DNA of 23,962 nt from a virus: positions 1 to 23,962 of the IMG/VR virus record IMGVR_UViG_3300043418_000137; one strand, given 5' to 3'. Positions within the stretch are counted from its first letter, which is position 1. The number at the start of each line of letters is the position of its first letter. A model generated the notes under the pieces. That model ran no database searches and had not been told where the DNA came from. It saw only the letters and a program-made list of their open reading frames with translations. Below, one piece after another: positions 1 through 6,533 of the stretch. The position numbers and the translations under genes are program-made.

Positions 1-497
1 GCGTTGAGTGTGACGTGTTAGCGTTTGCTAATGGTGTGGCGTTCTCAAATCCATCGGTAACCGATGGTTTGTTGACTTCATTACAAGATAAGCGTTACAT
101 TTTCCTTCGCAAATTTGTAGGCGTTGCCGGAAGTTATTTCAATGAAAATAGTTCAAGTATTGCGGTGTCTAGCGATTATGCTTATATTGCAGACAATAGA
201 ACAATTCAAAAGGCGACACGCGGTATTTATACCAACCTAGCGCCGGCTTTAAATAGCCCGATTGTTTTGAATGCTGACGGAACTATTAGCGATGAAGCGA
301 TTGCGTACTTCACAGGTTTAGCGGAAGAACCGTTAATCCAAATGATTCGCGACGCGGAATTGAGCGGTGAGCAGGTAGTTATCAACTCAACTCAAAACAT
401 TTTGAGCACTGGGATTTTGGTGATTTCGGTTAACCTTGTTCAAGTAGCGACAGGACGTAATATTCAAGTAAATATCGGTTACTCTGTATCCGTTTAA
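1..497 (+). CDS. Phage tail sheath protein, C-terminal part (DUF2586-like)
   Basis: The reading frame is open through the left edge (first full codon at base 3), so the N-terminus is missing and the GTG at 15 is probably not the start. About 165 residues remain. The segment with a Tyr-Ala-Tyr-Ile-Ala-Asp-Asn-Arg-Thr core, followed by a helix, an 'LNSPI' stretch and a final beta-rich part, resembles the C-terminal domain of contractile tail sheaths of the DUF2586 group found in Bacteroidota phages. Sheath subunits polymerise around the tail tube and contract on infection. The tail tube gene 12 bases downstream fits the usual sheath-tube order. Family assignment rests on recalled resemblance; the tail context supports it. 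Confidence 0.7.
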   Translation, partial: VECDVLAFANGVAFSNPSVTDGLLTSLQDKRYIFLRKFVGVAGSYFNENSSSIAVSSDYAYIADNRTIQKATRGIYTNLAPALNSPIVLNADGTISDEAIAYFTGLAEEPLIQMIRDAELSGEQVVINSTQNILSTGILVISVNLVQVATGRNIQVNIGYSVSV

Positions 498-508
498 ACG
501 AAAAAAAA

Positions 509-931
509 ATGCCAGTTACACCATTAATTAACGGCGTAAACTATTCTTGGAGCAACGTCAAACTTAATTTGTTTGGCGTTGTTGTGAATGGTATTACTGA
601 AATCTCTTATAGCCGTAAACAAACAAAAGAGAATAACTACGGAGTGGGCGTTGATCCGGTAAGCCGTGGTTATGGTAATGTAGAAAACGAGGCCAGCATT
701 TCGATTTATCGTGATGAATGGCAGCGTATTATCGCCGCAGCACCAAACAAAGACCCGTTATCAATTAAACCTTTTGAAATTCAGGTTTTATTTGGCGGTA
801 GTTCAGTTCAATTCGCACAAGATACGTTAAAGGCTTGTGAGTTTATGAATGACCCGTTTGAGGCAAAGCAAGGCGATTCTAAATTCATCGTAAAGCTGGA
901 TTTAGTAGTTGGTTTGATTCAACACAATTAA
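509..931 (+). CDS. Phage tail tube protein
   Basis: A 140-residue protein predicted mostly beta, the size of myophage tail tube subunits (P2 FII/T4 gp19 type). It starts with a short N-terminal strand, has a central region with a Tyr-Gly-rich segment (about residues 44-58) and ends in a beta-rich tail. Tube subunits form the inner DNA conduit inside the sheath. Its place between the sheath and the chaperone/tape measure genes is the main support. The start ATG is preceded by an A-rich run and no Shine-Dalgarno sequence, as is common in Bacteroidota. No catalytic motif is expected or seen. Confidence 0.7.
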   Translation: MPVTPLINGVNYSWSNVKLNLFGVVVNGITEISYSRKQTKENNYGVGVDPVSRGYGNVENEASISIYRDEWQRIIAAAPNKDPLSIKPFEIQVLFGGSSVQFAQDTLKACEFMNDPFEAKQGDSKFIVKLDLVVGLIQHN

Positions 932-942
932 AAATTAAAATA

Positions 943-1299
943 ATGGCTGAAAAAATTGAAGAAGTAAAGGCAGCGGCGCAAGCCAAAGCCCTAGAATTAT
1001 CGACGCAATTAAATACCAAGGTTCATCCCTTGGTATTTACTGCGCCGGATGAAGACGAACCGGTAGTCGGTTTCGTAAAAGAACCTAGCAGGGCGGTTAA
1101 AATGGCCGTAATGGACAAAAGCCTTGTAGGTATGTATTCCGCATCGGGCGAAATGCTAGACGTTATTCTTTTGAAAGAATATAGCGACGCAAGAATTTAT
1201 TCGGAACGATCGGAAGACGACAAATATTACCTAGGCGCCGTGATGGCGGTTTACGAGTTAATTAAGGTTTCAGTCAATGTGGCTGATAAAAAAAAATAA
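943..1299 (+). CDS. Tail assembly chaperone, short (in-frame) product
   Basis: A 118-residue acidic, Lys/Glu/Ala-rich protein between the tube and tape measure genes, the place of the tail assembly chaperone (lambda G, P2 E, T4-like equivalents). Such chaperones coat the tape measure during tail assembly. Its last three sense codons are AAA AAA AAA followed by a stop, giving a run of nine A at 1288-1296. A second reading frame without a start codon of its own begins just there. This is the usual layout of a chaperone gene that makes a short protein and a longer frameshifted one. No named domain was recognised by sequence alone; assignment is by position and frameshift layout. Confidence 0.72.
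   Translation: MAEKIEEVKAAAQAKALELSTQLNTKVHPLVFTAPDEDEPVVGFVKEPSRAVKMAVMDKSLVGMYSASGEMLDVILLKEYSDARIYSERSEDDKYYLGAVMAVYELIKVSVNVADKKK
1288..1296 (+). promoter_or_regulatory. A9 slippery site for -1 frameshift in the tail chaperone gene
   Basis: Nine consecutive A form three Lys codons directly before the stop TAA at 1297. The -1 frame has a stop at 1287-1289, so productive slippage is confined to this run. Both ribosomal -1 slippage on AAA-AAA and RNA polymerase slippage on A9 could give the fusion; the sequence does not decide between them. Confidence 0.72.
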
Positions 1300-1469
1300 T
1301 TGACCGTTATAGGATTGATGAAGACGCGTCGGACGAAAGCAAAATTAGTGCTCTTATCCGATGCGTTTTGCATACTGACCCTGACCTAATGACCGACGAA
1401 GAATTTTATCGGGCTTGGTTTCAAGTAAAGTATTTTATGTCCTTGGCGTATCAAGTTAAATTTGATTAA
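1296..1469 (+). CDS. Tail assembly chaperone, -1 frameshift extension (G-T type)
   Basis: In the -1 frame relative to the upstream gene there are about 57 sense codons from 1296 to a stop at 1467-1469. The frame has no plausible start: a stop lies at 1287-1289 just upstream of the A9 run, and its first ATG is at 1389, deep inside. It reads as an acidic segment, then an Asp-Pro-Asp-Leu-Met-Thr-Asp-Glu-Glu-Phe stretch and an aromatic C-terminus. A slip within 1288-1296 would fuse it to the 118-residue product to give about 175 residues. In known tail chaperones the extension recruits the tail tube protein. Inference; it explains an otherwise empty 172-base gap. Confidence 0.72.
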   Translation: MIDRYRIDEDASDESKISALIRCVLHTDPDLMTDEEFYRAWFQVKYFMSLAYQVKFD

Positions 1470-1471
1470 AA

Positions 1472-3091
1472 ATGTCACAACAAGTCGTCTACGAATTAAG
1501 CATTAAGGATTTATTTACGAACAAATTAAATACGGCAAACAATGCGGTAAATAAATTTGAATCATCGATGAACCGCGCGCAAAGTTCGGCGATGTCGTTG
1601 GGCGCCGCCTTGGGTGTTACTTTTGGTATCGCTGGCGTTGTGGCCTTTGGCCGTAGTATGCTAGATGCGGGAATGAAAGTAGAAAACGCGGCAACGGGTT
1701 TGACTACTTTGTTAAAAGATAGCGCGGAGGCGCAGGAAGTCATCGCAAACACGATGAAAGATGCGCTTGAAACGCCTTTCTCATTTGAAAGTTTATTGCA
1801 GGCAAATAAGGCCATTATTTCGGCCGGTGTCGAATCAGATAAAGCCCGCGTTGATGTTCTTAACCTTGCCAACGCAATCGCGGCCACAGGGGGCGGGAAT
1901 GACGAATTAAACCGTATGGTCGTTAACTTGCAGCAAATCAAAAACGCAGGCAAGGCCACGGCTATGGATATTCGCCAGTTCGCTTATGCCGGTGTAAATA
2001 TTTACAAGGTTCTTTCGGATGCAACAGGCCAACCTATTGCAAAAATTCGCGAAATGGGCGTTTCTTATGATATGCTTACAATGGCATTAAAGAAGGCGCA
2101 CGATGAAGGAGGAATTTATTACAATGGCCTTGAAAATATGCAGAAAAATACTAGCGTTCAAATTTCCAATTTAGGCGATGGGATTTTTCAATTATCGGTA
2201 AAAATGTTTGATGATTTAAAACCGGCTATTGATTCAAGTATTTCTTCGCTTCAAGGCTTAATAAAATCATTATCCGAAGGCTGGGACTGGCTTGTAAGAA
2301 ATGGCGATGCGGTTAAGGCTTTAGCCACAGGCGCCGCGGTTTCATTCGGTTTATACAAAGGTTATTTATTGACTACAATGGCAATACAGGCCACGCAAAC
2401 CGTAATTACTTACGGTCAAATTGCGGCTATGTATGTGTTGGGGACGGCATACGATACGGCTTCAATTGCTACAAAATTACTTGCTGCGGCGCAATATGCG
2501 CTTAATGCGGTTATGATGGCAAACCCGATTGGGTTAATTGTTGTCGGCATAGGCGCCCTAGTCGCTGGCATCGTTTACGCTTACAACCATTTCGAAAAGT
2601 TTAGGGGTATTGTGTGGGCGACTTGGGAAGTATTAAAAGAATTTGGCCGCACGGTAGCAAATATTTTTGTCGGTGTAGGTAAAACGATTGTCGGCGCAAT
2701 TACATTTAACCCCGCAATGGTTACCGAAGGCGCGGCGCAAACCATCGAAGCGGTGCGAGGCGCTGGCGAACGTATAGGACGCGCGGCACAGGAAGGATAT
2801 GAAGCTGGAATCGCTGACTTTCAAAAAGGAAAAGCAACAATAAAAGCGCCTACTAATGTTTCGCCAAAAGGTGGCAAAGGTGCAGGCGCAAACGCTCCTA
2901 CCCTGCCATCAGAAACAAAAGGCGCAAAGGGACAAAAAGCGGTAACGATAAATATTAAGATTCAGGATTTAGTCAAAGAACTAAGTATTAACACCGTGAA
3001 TATGAAAGAGGGGGCGGGTAAGCTGCGCGAAATAATCGCAGAAACGTTGATGGCGGCGACTAATGATGCACAATTAATTTCAGGACAATAA
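1472..3091 (+). CDS. Phage tail tape measure protein
   Basis: A 539-residue protein resembling the tape-measure N-terminal domain family. Residues 100-190 carry a Thr-Pro-Phe-Ser-Phe-Glu stretch, a Gly-Gly-Gly-Asn segment (140-143) and a Lys-Ala-Thr-Ala-Met-Asp-Ile-Arg-Gln-Phe segment typical of it. A hydrophobic segment lies at 43-60 and a long hydrophobic, Ala-rich region at about 283-372 could insert into the host inner membrane during DNA delivery. The C-terminal part is Lys/Gly/Pro-rich. It is short for the family. At roughly 0.15 nm per residue the tail would be around 80 nm long, a rule-of-thumb estimate. It follows the chaperone genes and its stop overlaps the next start (TAATG). Confidence 0.85.
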   Translation: MSQQVVYELSIKDLFTNKLNTANNAVNKFESSMNRAQSSAMSLGAALGVTFGIAGVVAFGRSMLDAGMKVENAATGLTTLLKDSAEAQEVIANTMKDALETPFSFESLLQANKAIISAGVESDKARVDVLNLANAIAATGGGNDELNRMVVNLQQIKNAGKATAMDIRQFAYAGVNIYKVLSDATGQPIAKIREMGVSYDMLTMALKKAHDEGGIYYNGLENMQKNTSVQISNLGDGIFQLSVKMFDDLKPAIDSSISSLQGLIKSLSEGWDWLVRNGDAVKALATGAAVSFGLYKGYLLTTMAIQATQTVITYGQIAAMYVLGTAYDTASIATKLLAAAQYALNAVMMANPIGLIVVGIGALVAGIVYAYNHFEKFRGIVWATWEVLKEFGRTVANIFVGVGKTIVGAITFNPAMVTEGAAQTIEAVRGAGERIGRAAQEGYEAGIADFQKGKATIKAPTNVSPKGGKGAGANAPTLPSETKGAKGQKAVTINIKIQDLVKELSINTVNMKEGAGKLREIIAETLMAATNDAQLISGQ

Positions 3092-3768
3092 TGGATATTA
3101 AACCAATTAGACCGGATGATTTGGTAATAAAAGGCGTTCCTGTAACACAATTATTACGAGAATACAACGTCCAAGATATTAGAACGATTACTTTAGCGCA
3201 AGCGGTAAGCGGGTTAAGCGAAAGGCTAGTTAATAGAACTTTGCCGGTGCCAAACGCGCCACAATTTAGCGATAAAATTAATCAAGCGGCATCGCCCGAT
3301 CCTGAACTTTACAAGAGTGCGCTTGGTACCCCAGTCGTGATTGATTTGGCCTTCGAAAGCGTAACTTATAAAGATTTCGTTTCGGGCAAAACATTAAGAA
3401 CACCAAACGTAAAGTTTGAAACAATTCTTTGCACGGTTACACAGGCCAAGAAAATCATTAAAACCGAAATTCAAGGCCGCGACGGAACCGTTAAAGAATA
3501 TATCGGAATGGATGACTATCAGGTTTCAATTAATGGTATTATAGTTGGCGAAAACCGCGTTTACCCTAAATCGGTAGTCTTACAATTAAAAGCCGTTTTA
3601 GATGCGCCGGTTCCGGTTCCGGTTGTTTCTGATTTCTTAAACAATTTAGGGGTTTTTAATATTGTGATAGGTGATTACACTTTGCCACAAGTGGCGGGCG
3701 GGTATTCAAAACAAGACTTTTCGATTAATGCGATTAGCGATGCACCGGTAGAAATTTTGTATTCTTAA
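3091..3768 (+). CDS. Tail/baseplate protein, DUF6046-like
   Basis: A 225-residue protein between the tape measure and the baseplate hub. In Mu- and P2-like tails this slot holds a LysM-type linker (Mu gp43 or XkdP class). The sequence resembles the DUF6046 proteins of Bacteroidota phages: an N-terminal helix with a Val-Thr-Gln-Leu-Leu-Arg-Glu segment, a beta-rich middle with an 'AKKIIKTEIQGRDGTVKEYI' stretch (about residues 113-132), then a Pro-Val-Pro-Val-Pro-Val hinge (about 172-177). A role joining tape measure and hub is inferred from position only. The start is set by the TAATG overlap with the tape measure stop. Confidence 0.6.
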   Translation: MDIKPIRPDDLVIKGVPVTQLLREYNVQDIRTITLAQAVSGLSERLVNRTLPVPNAPQFSDKINQAASPDPELYKSALGTPVVIDLAFESVTYKDFVSGKTLRTPNVKFETILCTVTQAKKIIKTEIQGRDGTVKEYIGMDDYQVSINGIIVGENRVYPKSVVLQLKAVLDAPVPVPVVSDFLNNLGVFNIVIGDYTLPQVAGGYSKQDFSINAISDAPVEILYS

Positions 3769-3779
3769 AATAAAAGGCT

Positions 3780-5036
3780 TTGTATAGGGTTCTCACTAAA
3801 ATAACATTCACGCAACAACCTACGGCAGCAAATGCAACCCGTAAAGGCGTTCTTGTGTATGATTTTTGCCACGAATTCGATATACTGACGACGTGGGATT
3901 CGTTAACGGATGACGGAAGTATAACGCTACCGAAAAACATTTTTATAAAGGATAAGGACGGAAATAAATTTTCGCTAGGTGGCACAAACCAAAATATCGG
4001 TGGCTTTGATAACCCAAACCCGTTTTTTTTAAAAGGGGATAAAATCAAGATAGAATGGGGTTACGCTTATTATGACAAACGCGGAAATGAAATAGCGCCA
4101 ACTGCGGTAATTTACGAAGGTTTTATAAGCGAAGTTTCATCCAAAAAGCCGTTTGTTTTAAAGGTTGAGGATAATATGTACCTGCTTAAAAAGGCGCAAG
4201 CCGTAGGCGGGAATAATGGCTTTTTTTCGGGTAATAAATATACCGTTGAAACAATGCTTGCGGAAATGCTTAAAAATGCGGGACTTTTGTTTACGGTTAA
4301 TAAAACCACATCAACAAGTTTAGGCAATTTTGCAACTAAAAACGAAACCATCGCCGAAGTTTTAGCGCGGTTACGAAAAGATTTTCATTTTGAAGCATAT
4401 TTTAAGGGCGACGAGCTTCGCTGCGGTTCATTCCGTTATTTACCACAAGACGCGCTAATTTTACCCGATGGCAAAACAAGAACAACGTTTCCCTTTTTTA
4501 AATTTCAAGGGAATATTATTAGCGATGATTTGGAATATAAGCGTAAGGATGACCTTACTTTGTCTGCGGTGGCGACTAGCACAATCGAAGTCCCAACGGG
4601 TAAAACAACAAAAGACGGGTTTGCCAAAACAAAAACTAAACGCCTAGAAGTTCTCATAACATTTGAGAACGGTAACGATACTGCGCGCGTCACCGTTGGA
4701 ACGAGGGATCAGCCATTACCTCCGAACTCCGGTGGCGAACGTAGAACATTAAATTGCTACGGCACAAAAACTATTAAAGAACTTATTACAAAAGGAGAAA
4801 ACGAATTACGGAAATACTATTACACTGGCCTTCGCGGTAAATTTGTGACTTTTGGTTTTCCATTTGTTCAGGTTGCTAATTACATAAACGTAATTGACCC
4901 GATATTACCCGAGAGAAATGGGCGCTATGTAGTCAAATCCGTAAAATATACGGGCGGCGTTAATGGCCTCCGCCAAGAAATAGAACTTGATTATTTAATA
5001 TTTCGAATTGACGAAAAAGGAAACCAAATAGTATGA
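3780..5036 (+). CDS. Baseplate hub protein (gpD/gp27-like), TTG start
   Basis: A 418-residue protein in the hub slot, directly before the spike gene. The fold pattern (N-terminal beta-rich half, a central helical segment with 'ETIAEVLARLRKDFHFEAYF', then a beta-rich end with a Gly-Arg-Tyr-Val-Val-Lys-Ser-Val segment) fits hub proteins of the P2 gpD/Mu gp44 class, which form a trimeric ring holding the spike. The frame has a stop at 3771 and no ATG for about 130 codons, so translation must begin at TTG 3780 (or another non-ATG codon close by). The upstream sequence is A-rich. The 3' end overlaps the next start by ATGA. Confidence 0.68.
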   Translation: MYRVLTKITFTQQPTAANATRKGVLVYDFCHEFDILTTWDSLTDDGSITLPKNIFIKDKDGNKFSLGGTNQNIGGFDNPNPFFLKGDKIKIEWGYAYYDKRGNEIAPTAVIYEGFISEVSSKKPFVLKVEDNMYLLKKAQAVGGNNGFFSGNKYTVETMLAEMLKNAGLLFTVNKTTSTSLGNFATKNETIAEVLARLRKDFHFEAYFKGDELRCGSFRYLPQDALILPDGKTRTTFPFFKFQGNIISDDLEYKRKDDLTLSAVATSTIEVPTGKTTKDGFAKTKTKRLEVLITFENGNDTARVTVGTRDQPLPPNSGGERRTLNCYGTKTIKELITKGENELRKYYYTGLRGKFVTFGFPFVQVANYINVIDPILPERNGRYVVKSVKYTGGVNGLRQEIELDYLIFRIDEKGNQIV

Positions 5037-5656
5037 GCGTAGAAAGGGCAATTGTCGAATCAATTCAGCGAATTACCGGAACGCAATTAGCGGACAAAAT
5101 TGCTATTTATTCGGCGACGGTGGATAGCGTTGATTTGGCGGCTAGGACGTGCAATGTAACCACACTAAGCAGTCAAGGCGAAATGACCATCGAAGGCGTT
5201 CAGCTTATGGCGTCAGTCGATGACGGCTTGCTTTTAGTTCCTGTCATCGATAGCACGGTTATTGTAACTTACACGACGTTTAACAAGCCTTTTATTTCTT
5301 TATTTAGTGCAATTGAAAAAGCCGTTTTAATTGTAGGGGATAACAATGTTTCCTTTGAAATGGATAATTTGGGTATTTTGCTAGAAATAGCAAACACAAA
5401 GCTATCTGTAAAAGATGGCATCACCCAATTTAACGACGGTTCGCTTGGTGGTTTAGTCAAAATAATTGACTTGACGACGAAGATAAACAATTTAGAGAAC
5501 AAGGTTAACGCCTTGCTTTCGGCGTTTAATACCCACACCCATATTTTAACGCTTACAAGCGGAACGGGTACGGCAGCGCCAACGACTAGCCCAGTAACTG
5601 GAACGCTTACGCCAACGGTTCGGGGCGATATTGAAGATACGAAGATAACGCACTAA
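5033..5656 (+). CDS. Baseplate spike / assembly protein V-like
   Basis: A 207-residue protein with three parts: an N-terminal beta domain of OB-fold length (about 20-95), a short beta segment (100-140) and a coiled-coil-like helix (about 145-165) leading to a His-Thr-His motif (H168, H170). A Gly/Thr/Pro-rich stretch and a C-terminal His (H207) follow. In P2 gpV and related spikes, His-x-His residues near the tip bind a metal ion that stabilises the point that pierces the outer membrane; that role is by analogy. The gene overlaps the hub gene by four bases and abuts the gp46-like gene. Confidence 0.72.
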   Translation: MSVERAIVESIQRITGTQLADKIAIYSATVDSVDLAARTCNVTTLSSQGEMTIEGVQLMASVDDGLLLVPVIDSTVIVTYTTFNKPFISLFSAIEKAVLIVGDNNVSFEMDNLGILLEIANTKLSVKDGITQFNDGSLGGLVKIIDLTTKINNLENKVNALLSAFNTHTHILTLTSGTGTAAPTTSPVTGTLTPTVRGDIEDTKITH

Positions 5657-5958
5657 TGGCAAACCAAGATTTAGCCCTTTACGGAAACGATTTATTAATC
5701 CAAAACGGGGATTTGGCCATAATGGAATCAGATACCCAGCACATCGCTGATACGATAAACGCTTTCGCGGGGTGGTGGAAACAATACCCGCAAGACGGAA
5801 TCGGCATTTTTCAATATTTGAATTCAGCCGGCCAAGAGCAGGCGCTGAAACGTCAAATTATGATACAACTTACGGCCGACGGTTATCAAGTGGCAAACCC
5901 TGAAGTTTCGGTAAACGCAGCCGGCCAAATGACCATAAATCCAAATGCCACAGTATGA
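5656..5958 (+). CDS. Baseplate protein, Mu gp46 / gp25-like
   Basis: A 100-residue protein starting with an Asp-Leu-Ala-Leu/Asn-Asp-Leu-Leu-Ile/Asn-Gly-Asp-Leu-Ala beta-hairpin pattern. A helix with an aromatic Trp-Trp pair and an Asp-Gly-Ile-Gly turn follow. That pattern is typical of the small wedge proteins in the Mu gp46, P2 gpW and T4 gp25 group, which join the baseplate to the sheath. It follows the spike gene, as in Mu. Start and end both overlap neighbours (TAATG, ATGA). No separate baseplate J (Mu gp47) gene follows, which is unusual. Confidence 0.62.
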   Translation: MANQDLALYGNDLLIQNGDLAIMESDTQHIADTINAFAGWWKQYPQDGIGIFQYLNSAGQEQALKRQIMIQLTADGYQVANPEVSVNAAGQMTINPNATV

Positions 5959-6533
5959 CGAACTACACCGCAATAGCAGGACAAAGCATTTACGACGTAT
6001 GTTTGCAAACGTACGGTTCGCTAGATTTTTTATACAAATTAATGCAAGACAACGCAATCGCCGGCCTTAACGTCGATGTTTTAAGCGGTCAAAAATTTGT
6101 TTGGGATGAAACGCTGGTAGTCAATCAGCAATTAAATTCGGCCTTTGCCGCAAGTGGTATAAATTATGCGACTTCTTCTTCTACTCTTGGCAGCGTTTTC
6201 TTTGTGGAAACAATCCAAGGCGGGCAAATCATTCAGCCTAACCCAACCCCAACCGGCGGAAGCGGTGGCGGAGGCGGTGGCGCTTATGCTATTACTTTGG
6301 GGACTTCATTTACTAGCAACGTAGACAACGCGACGGTAATTACACCGCTTGATATTAACGGAAACACATTGGTAGGCGTTGACATTGTTCAAATTGAAAA
6401 GGAAACTAAACCGATGGTTGCGGCCGATTATAGCTGGAATAAAGCGACGGGCGTTCTTACATTATTAAACGGCAATACCTGCGACCAAGGGATGACGTTA
6501 TTTATTTTATATTCGAAAATTATCACGGCCTAA
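5955..6533 (+). CDS. LysM-like tail protein with Gly-rich linker
   Basis: A 192-residue protein. Residues 1-55 follow a LysM-like pattern (Tyr-Thr...Gly-Gln-Ser-Ile-Tyr-Asp...Tyr-Gly...Leu...Gly-Gln-x-Phe), as in tail proteins of the Mu gp43/T4 gp53 type. About residues 95-108 are a Pro/Gly linker with several consecutive Gly. The C-terminal part (110-192) is beta-rich and could be a small binding or oligomerisation domain that carries the fibre. It lies just before the tail fibre gene, with a TAATG junction, so a role as the baseplate-fibre adaptor is inferred. No exact family was recognised. Confidence 0.55.
   Translation: MTNYTAIAGQSIYDVCLQTYGSLDFLYKLMQDNAIAGLNVDVLSGQKFVWDETLVVNQQLNSAFAASGINYATSSSTLGSVFFVETIQGGQIIQPNPTPTGGSGGGGGGAYAITLGTSFTSNVDNATVITPLDINGNTLVGVDIVQIEKETKPMVAADYSWNKATGVLTLLNGNTCDQGMTLFILYSKIITA

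Noticed and set aside
1489-1959. Long open frame on the minus strand across the tape measure gene (and similar minus-strand frames throughout, e.g. 3734-4048, 5269-5538, 14276-14635)
   Set aside because: They lie opposite well-supported plus-strand genes, have no promoter or leader and give low-complexity or unrecognisable proteins; they mirror the codon pattern of the real genes.
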